A stretch of 9,764 nt of DNA. It comes from Angelakisella sp. Its GTDB lineage: Bacteria > Bacillota > Clostridia > Oscillospirales > Ruminococcaceae. Position 1 is the first letter of the stretch. Each line of letters opens with the position of its first letter. Both the position numbers and the translations under genes were made by a program. Where the stretch lies: assembly GCA_022794295.1 (NCBI GenBank), contig JAAWEO010000062.1:1-9764 (forward strand), in the 5' to 3' direction. Under the pieces are notes generated by a model that was given only the letters and a program-made list of their open reading frames with translations, was not told the origin of the DNA and did no database searches. Shown in pieces: positions 6,331-9,764 of the stretch.

Positions 6331-7014
6331 ATGAAACGCCTGCTCTTTGTGGATAACTCCGTGGGGGATCACTACGACGCCAGCCGCCCCTTTCCGGACA
6401 GCTGCTTCCCCATGCCCTTTCACCGGGTGAATTTCTTTGCCGGGGACCCGGTGCCGGATCTGGCAGAGTTTACCCATATTATCTCCACCGGCTGCACCCG
6501 GAGCGTCTGCCAGCCGGAGCCCTGGATGGAAAAGCTGGAGGACCTTCTCCGGGAGGCCCTGGAGCGGGATCGCAGCCTTCTGGGCATCTGCTTCTCCCAC
6601 CAGGCCCTGGCAAAGGTGCTGGGCGGGGCCGGCTGTGTCCGCCAGCGCCCCGCACCGGAAATGGGCTGGGTGGAGCAGACCGTGATCCGGGACGATCCCC
6701 TTTTTGGAAAGGCCGGGGACCGGCTGTGGGGCCTGGAGGCTCATTTTGACGAGGTGACCACCAGCCTGCCCCCGGAGAAGGCCACGATCATTATGCGGTC
6801 GGACACCTGCCAGGTGGAGGCCTTCCGGGTAAACGGCAAAAACGCCTGGGGGGTCCAGGGTCATTTCGAGGAAACCCCCGAAAACGGGAAGCAGATGCTG
6901 GAGACCCTGGCGGCAGAAAAGCCGGAGCTACGGCCCTATATGCAGAACCTGGATTCCCCCCGAGACAGCGGCTATTGGCAGACCCTTTTCCGGCGCTTCT
7001 GCGACCTGGACTGA
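6331..7014 (+). CDS. Class I glutamine amidotransferase-like protein
   Basis: 227-aa stand-alone protein of the GATase1 superfamily, similar in type to GMP-synthase-like amidotransferases and gamma-glutamyl hydrolases. The nucleophile motif is LLGICFSHQAL with catalytic Cys87; Ser89 replaces the more common Gly of GxCxGHQ. The rest of the triad is in GVQGHFEE, His178 and Glu180, where Phe179 replaces the usual Pro of HPE. An AHFDEV segment (137-142) matches the conserved H-D-E-V stretch before the His. No synthase or other domain is attached, so the acceptor is unknown; it may hydrolyse a gamma-glutamyl compound. The start is fixed by GGAGG 8 nt upstream. It lies 96 bp after valS in the same direction and is probably expressed with it at least in part. 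The family call is firm, the substrate is not. Confidence 0.88.
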   Translation: MKRLLFVDNSVGDHYDASRPFPDSCFPMPFHRVNFFAGDPVPDLAEFTHIISTGCTRSVCQPEPWMEKLEDLLREALERDRSLLGICFSHQALAKVLGGAGCVRQRPAPEMGWVEQTVIRDDPLFGKAGDRLWGLEAHFDEVTTSLPPEKATIIMRSDTCQVEAFRVNGKNAWGVQGHFEETPENGKQMLETLAAEKPELRPYMQNLDSPRDSGYWQTLFRRFCDLD

Positions 7015-7042
7015 AGCCGAGCTAAAGAGCACCACGCAATAC

Positions 7043-7065
7043 AGCCCCCGGTTCTGCCGGGGGCT
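7043..7065 (+). terminator. Hairpin downstream of the amidotransferase gene
   Basis: A perfect 9-bp stem, AGCCCCCGG (7043-7051) with CCGGGGGCT (7057-7065) around TTCTG, lies 28 bases after the stop codon. There is no T tract (GCTGCTGTCC follows), so it is a probable but atypical terminator or mRNA 3'-end stabiliser. Confidence 0.5.
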
Positions 7066-7092
7066 GCTGCTGTCCCCGGACGGTCCGGGATG

Positions 7093-7170
7093 TCAGAAAG
7101 CCCCTCTCCTGGGAGAGGGGCCTTCTGGTACAAAATGAAAAAGAGAAGGTTTGGAGGTCTGCTTCCCCAT
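7093..7170 (-). CDS. Possible 25-aa small ORF
   Basis: ATG at 7170-7168, TGA at 7095-7093. AGGAGG (7185-7180) stands 9 nt upstream, and a promoter-like sequence lies before it (7239-7211). The peptide would be MGKQTSKPSLFHFVPEG followed by PSPRRGAF. I recognise no family. Its last third lies in the 9-bp hairpin at 7100-7121, which looks more like a terminator than coding sequence, so the unit could equally be a small RNA, or chance. GGAGGT and ACCTCC (7153-7158 and 7179-7184), with inner GCTT/AAGC, place the ribosome site in a stem and the ATG in its loop. Confidence 0.2.
   Translation of the reverse strand: MGKQTSKPSLFHFVPEGPSPRRGAF
7100..7121. terminator. Hairpin between convergent genes
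   Basis: A perfect 9-bp stem, GCCCCTCTC (7100-7108) with GAGAGGGGC (7113-7121) around CTGG. On the - strand it is followed by TTTCT, on the + strand by CTTCT. It may act as a weak terminator in either direction. Confidence 0.45.
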
Positions 7171-7210
7171 GAAAGCCAACCTCCTGGGGCGAAACGTCTG
7201 GTGTGCTTTT

Positions 7211-7239
7211 ATCATAGCACGGCGGGGAGCCGGTTACAA
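7211..7239 (-). promoter_or_regulatory. Leftward promoter-like sequence in the convergent gap
   Basis: On the - strand, TTGTAA (7239-7234) and TATGAT (7216-7211) are separated by exactly 17 bp. Nine of twelve positions match the sigma-A consensus, in an otherwise GC-rich region. It points away from the ribokinase gene's coding region toward the possible small ORF and the 3' end of the amidotransferase gene. Confidence 0.4.
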
Positions 7240-7286
7240 GAAATCTGTTGTTTTTTTCAGAGATCCTGAAAAAATTCCAAGATTTC
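7240..7286. repeat. AT-rich two-level inverted repeat after the ribokinase gene
   Basis: GAAATCT (7240-7246) pairs with AGATTTC (7280-7286), and inside it TTTTTTCAG (7252-7260) pairs with CTGAAAAAA (7266-7274) around AGATC. It is strikingly AT-rich for this DNA and lies 17 bases past the ribokinase stop, so a role in ending that transcript is possible although it lacks the usual GC stem and trailing T run. Confidence 0.45.
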
Positions 7287-7302
7287 GAACAGCCCGCAGC
7301 GG

Positions 7303-8214
7303 TCAGACAGCGTCCACCTCTTGCCGGCTGGGAATGGAGGTCTGGGCCCCCTTCCGGGTGACCGAGATGGCCGCCGCCTTGTTCCCAAAGGCGATGGCGG
7401 CCGCCTCCTCCATCCCCTCCCCCAGGGCGGTGACAAAGGCCCCGTGGAAGGTATCCCCGGCGGCGGTGGTATCCACTGCCTTTACCCGCAAAGTGGGGAT
7501 CACCCGAGCCTCCTCCGCCGTTACCAGCAGGGCCCCGGCCTCCCCCAGGGTGGCCAGAACGGTGCCCACCCCCCGGGCCACCAAGGCCTTCCCGGCGGCA
7601 ATGGCTTCCTCCACCCCTCCCACCGGCATCCCGGCAATCCGGGCCAGCTCGGTTTCATTGGGGGTAAAGTAGTCCAGGCTGGCGATGACTTCCTCCGGCA
7701 GGGAGTCCGGAGCCGGGGCGGGATTGAGCACCACCAGCCGCCCGTGCTTTTTGGCAAGGCGGATGGCCTGGAACACCGCCTCATAGGGAATCTCCAGCTG
7801 GAGGACAACAATATCACTGGCCGCAATAAGCTCCTCGTTGGCCTCGATGTATGCCCTGTCACAAAGGCCGTTGGCCCCGGGGATCACCACAATGCTGTTG
7901 CTCCCCCCTTCGCTGACATAGATCACTGCCATCCCTGTGGGGGCGTCTGGGGTCTCCTCCACATGGGAGACATCCACCCCGGCGGCGGCCAGGTTCTCCT
8001 TGAGGCTTTGCCCCATGGCATCCCGTCCCACCTTCCCCAGCATGGTCACGGTGCCCCCCAGTTTCCCGGCAGCGCAGGCCTGGTTGGCCCCCTTCCCTCC
8101 GGGGATATAATCGGGGCTGCCCCCCAGGATGGTCTCCCCCCGTTGGGGAAGCTCCTTCACCGGGATCACCATATCCATGTTCAAGCTACCAATGACCAAA
8201 ATCTTTTTATTCAT
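7303..8214 (-). CDS. rbsK: Ribokinase (PfkB-family sugar kinase)
   Basis: Cytoplasmic kinase that phosphorylates D-ribose to ribose 5-phosphate with ATP, feeding the pentose phosphate pathway. At 303 aa it is close to the 309 aa of E. coli RbsK. The N-terminal sugar-binding strand is VIGSLNMDMV (7-16), the first PfkB signature GGKGANQACAAGKLGG (39-54), and the Mg/phosphate motif NETE is at 186-189. The second signature VDTTAAGDTFHGAF (247-260) holds catalytic Asp254; the AAGD form is also found in E. coli RbsK. The start is the ATG at 8214, because AAAGGAG lies 9 nt before it; the longer open frame to 8283 has no such site. No ribose transporter, rbsD or LacI-type regulator is next to it, so the substrate could be another pentose or a nucleoside-derived sugar. 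Ribokinase is the best call within the family. Confidence 0.9.
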   Translation of the reverse strand: MNKKILVIGSLNMDMVIPVKELPQRGETILGGSPDYIPGGKGANQACAAGKLGGTVTMLGKVGRDAMGQSLKENLAAAGVDVSHVEETPDAPTGMAVIYVSEGGSNSIVVIPGANGLCDRAYIEANEELIAASDIVVLQLEIPYEAVFQAIRLAKKHGRLVVLNPAPAPDSLPEEVIASLDYFTPNETELARIAGMPVGGVEEAIAAGKALVARGVGTVLATLGEAGALLVTAEEARVIPTLRVKAVDTTAAGDTFHGAFVTALGEGMEEAAAIAFGNKAAAISVTRKGAQTSIPSRQEVDAV

Positions 8215-8330
8215 ACCAATCCACTCCTTTGCCTTTGACAAACTGGATAGGGGCAGCACCTGCCAGCCCAAGACCCCAGGCACAACCCTTCGCCCTGCAC
8301 AACCTACCGTAGGGTCTAAAGTTTAGGGCC
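8215..8330 (-). promoter_or_regulatory. Ribokinase upstream region with two adjacent odd palindromes
   Basis: The ribosome binding site AAAGGAG is at 8230-8224. Further upstream are two 11-bp odd palindromes two bases apart: CCTAC-C-GTAGG (8303-8313) and CTAAA-G-TTTAG (8316-8326). Their position about 90-110 bp before the start would suit an operator. I could not place a convincing -35/-10 pair here. Confidence 0.3.
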
Positions 8331-8550
8331 GCCCTTTTCAAAGGGCTGGGCGTAGCCCACGTGCCCGAAGGGCTCGGGGTCAGGGCGGCACCCTGGTCGC
8401 TCCCCGCAGGGAGCGAAACTCCCCCGCATCCTTACCGGAGGGCGCATTTCTGCCGCCGCAGCGGCGTCTCGGAGCGCAACTGCCCCGAAGGGGCAGCTCT
8501 TAGCGCAGAGAGGCTTTGCTTACTTTCTTTTTGAAAGAAAAAAAGAAAGT
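8331..8550. repeat. Tandem hairpin cluster, dispersed-repeat-like
   Basis: A chain of small perfect stems: GCCCTTT/AAAGGGC (8331-8346), GCCC-GAA-GGGC (8363-8373), TCGCTCCC/GGGAGCGA with loop CGCA (8397-8416), GCCGC/GCGGC with loop CGCA (8452-8465), and CTGCCCC-GAA-GGGGCAG (8480-8496). The last is an 11-bp A/T-rich stem, ACTTTCTTTTT (8522-8532) with AAAAAGAAAGT (8540-8550), headed by CTTTGCTTACTTTCT (8514-8528). That 15-mer differs by one base from 63-77. No coding potential is seen. Confidence 0.65.
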
Positions 8551-8608
8551 TGGCCGTAGGCCACGGTCCCGAGGGGATCAGGCCTGCTCGCCCCCCACCC
8601 AGCTACCC

Positions 8609-8712
8609 TGCAAATACACCCCAGTGGGGTGTTTTGCAATAACAGCCCCCCTCGCATGGACCGGCCACCAGGCCGGTCCATGCGACCCTCTACAGGCCGC
8701 CCCCAGGCGGCC
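8609..8712. repeat. Three strong consecutive hairpins downstream of citC
   Basis: TGCAAATACACCCC pairs with GGGGTGTTTTGCA over 8609-8638 with one bulged base. TCGCATGGACCGGCC (8652-8666) pairs perfectly with 8671-8685, a 15-bp stem with loop ACCA. GGCCGCC (8695-8701) pairs with GGCGGCC (8706-8712) around CCCA. They lie 40-145 bases past the citC stop on the - strand. None has a following T run in that direction, so they look more like REP-type elements or transcript-end stabilisers than intrinsic terminators. Confidence 0.65.
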
Positions 8713-8753
8713 CCACCACCGCCCCCTTTGGAAAAACCGAAGCGCCTCACGCC

Positions 8754-9764
8754 CTAGTAGTGAATAACCTCTCCTGCCTTCCGGATGGCCTCCGCCACCT
8801 GCTCCCCCTCTGGAGAGAGAAAGAAACGATAGGTACTCTCCGGCACCAGTGGGCGGATCTCCTCGGTCCTTCCGTCATGGATCAGCTGCCGCACCCTGGA
8901 GGCACTGATGGGAGCACCGCTTTCCTCCCGCCGGGGAAGGATGACACACCGGAGCCCCTCCTTGGGGAGCTCCTCCGCCATAATGCGGTTGTAGATCGCC
9001 GTGACCTGGGAGAAGGGCTCCTCCCCCACAAACCGGGCGGAGATCCCCAGGGCGCCGGCAATCCTTTGAAACACCTGTAGGTCCAGCCGGGCCTGGGCCT
9101 GGATCACATCCCCCTGGTCCTTTATGAAGTAGGAGGGAAAGGTGGAGGATGAGATCATGTAGCTCCCTGTCTGGTGGACCAGCACATTGGGCAGGTCCGC
9201 CACCCCCTCCCGCACCAGCCGCTCCCGAACCGGGAAGGGCACCAGGGAGGCGTCCTCGGTGACCACAAACAGGTGGAGAAGATCGCACCGGGCCGCGGCC
9301 TGCTCCACCAGCCACCGGTGGCCCAGGGTAAAGGGGTTGGCATTCATAACAATGGCAGCGGCGGTCCCGCCGGTTTCCCGGCTTTGTGCCTTCAGCCCTG
9401 CCAGGTAACGGGAAAACCCGTCCCGCCTGTTTTCCATAAAGGCGGTAAGTCCTTCCACCCGGGCGATCTCCCCAAAGCCCAGGTCCCGGAAAAAGGGCAC
9501 CTTGCCGCATTTGGTGTACAGGAAAAGATGCAGCTCCCCCTGGTCGGCCTTCAGCTCCATCAGCCGGGACACCACCCGGTTCAGAAGCCCCTCCCCCTGG
9601 TGGGCAGAATCCACCGCCAGACACCGAAGGGTATTTTTATAGTAGGAACCGGTGGCAACCAGCCGGTAATCCTGGTCATACAGTCCCAGGGTATACTCCA
9701 GGTTGCCATCCCGGCGGATCCCCTCCTTTTCCAAAAGGGCGGCAAGCTCCCGCTGGCCCCGTTT
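8754..9764 (-). CDS. citC: [Citrate (pro-3S)-lyase] ligase, 5' end beyond window
   Basis: Enzyme that uses ATP and acetate to acetylate the thiol of the citrate lyase acyl-carrier prosthetic group, switching on citrate lyase for citrate fermentation. 336 residues are visible; E. coli CitC has about 352. The N-terminal part is a GNAT-like domain (LRCLAVDSAHQGEGLLNRVV and LFLYTKCGKVPFFRDLGFG). The C-terminal part is a nucleotidyltransferase-like ligase with IVMNANPFTLGHRWLVEQAA (motif at 9344-9318), YFIKDQ, RFVGEEPFSQVTAIYN and the ISASRVRQLI motif near the end. The frame stays open to the window edge through ten codons before the TTG at 9734, so that TTG is unlikely to be the start. Citrate lyase subunits (citD, citE, citF) are not downstream, where hairpins follow; they may lie to the right of the window. 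Confidence 0.9.
   Translation of the reverse strand, partial: KRGQRELAALLEKEGIRRDGNLEYTLGLYDQDYRLVATGSYYKNTLRCLAVDSAHQGEGLLNRVVSRLMELKADQGELHLFLYTKCGKVPFFRDLGFGEIARVEGLTAFMENRRDGFSRYLAGLKAQSRETGGTAAAIVMNANPFTLGHRWLVEQAAARCDLLHLFVVTEDASLVPFPVRERLVREGVADLPNVLVHQTGSYMISSSTFPSYFIKDQGDVIQAQARLDLQVFQRIAGALGISARFVGEEPFSQVTAIYNRIMAEELPKEGLRCVILPRREESGAPISASRVRQLIHDGRTEEIRPLVPESTYRFFLSPEGEQVAEAIRKAGEVIHY

Noticed and set aside
3799..6864. A 1021-aa open frame on the - strand
   Set aside because: It is the antisense of valS and the amidotransferase gene. Long antisense frames arise in GC-rich coding DNA. Its composition is biased (Gly, Leu, His, Val) and it has no domain motif, while valS is unmistakable.
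8215..8283. Longer ribokinase start at 8283
   Set aside because: The extra 23 residues precede the conserved start MNKKILVIGSLN, and the only good ribosome binding site serves the ATG at 8214.
8331..8712. Possible CRISPR array because of repeated hairpins
   Set aside because: The hairpins differ in sequence and spacing. There are no identical repeats of 25-35 bases with unique spacers, and no cas genes nearby.
1263..8759. ACTAGGGCGTG at 1263-1273 and its inverse at 8749-8759, both at gene ends, as possible ends of a mobile element
   Set aside because: An 11-base match between two places in a window this size is expected by chance. There is no transposase gene and no target duplication is evident.

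Overview
This window looks like chromosomal DNA of a GC-rich low-GC-lineage Gram-positive (Bacillota, class Clostridia). It would suit an Oscillospiraceae-type gut anaerobe such as the Flavonifractor/Lawsonibacter group, but that placement is inference. The signs are strong AGGAGG-type ribosome binding sites, sigma-A promoters with 17-bp spacers, a Gram-positive lipoprotein signal, a T-box leader controlling an aminoacyl-tRNA synthetase, very GC-rich third codon positions, and hairpin-rich intergenic repeats.

Layout on the + strand. Bases 1-348 are non-coding: a hairpin cluster (8-96), a stretch with nothing recognisable, then a -10 element and ribosome binding site. A LysR-family regulator follows (349-1280), broken by a -1 frame change at a run of seven G. 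A well-formed promoter with palindromes in its leader then drives a secreted lipoprotein of unknown function (1444-2907), closed by an intrinsic terminator. Next is a strong promoter for tRNA-Thr(CGT) (3017-3092), about 190 bp of unexplained sequence, and a complete T-box leader (3283-3570) with a GUC valine specifier. The leader precedes valS (3604-6234). A class I glutamine amidotransferase-like gene (6331-7014) follows valS and may be read from the same transcript.

Layout on the - strand. From the right edge come the citrate lyase ligase citC (5' end cut by the window edge, stop at 8754), a 540-bp intergenic region packed with hairpins, and a ribokinase (7303-8214). The amidotransferase and ribokinase genes converge. 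The 288-bp gap between them holds several inverted repeats and a possible small leftward transcription unit.

How the genes work together: the tRNA, T-box and valS form a translation block in which uncharged tRNA-Val should raise ValRS expression. The remaining genes (regulator, lipoprotein, amidotransferase, ribokinase, citC) do not form one evident pathway. I see no defence system, CRISPR array or intact mobile element. The points most worth a second look are the possible programmed frameshift in lysR, the possible small transcript between the convergent genes, and the two related hairpin clusters.
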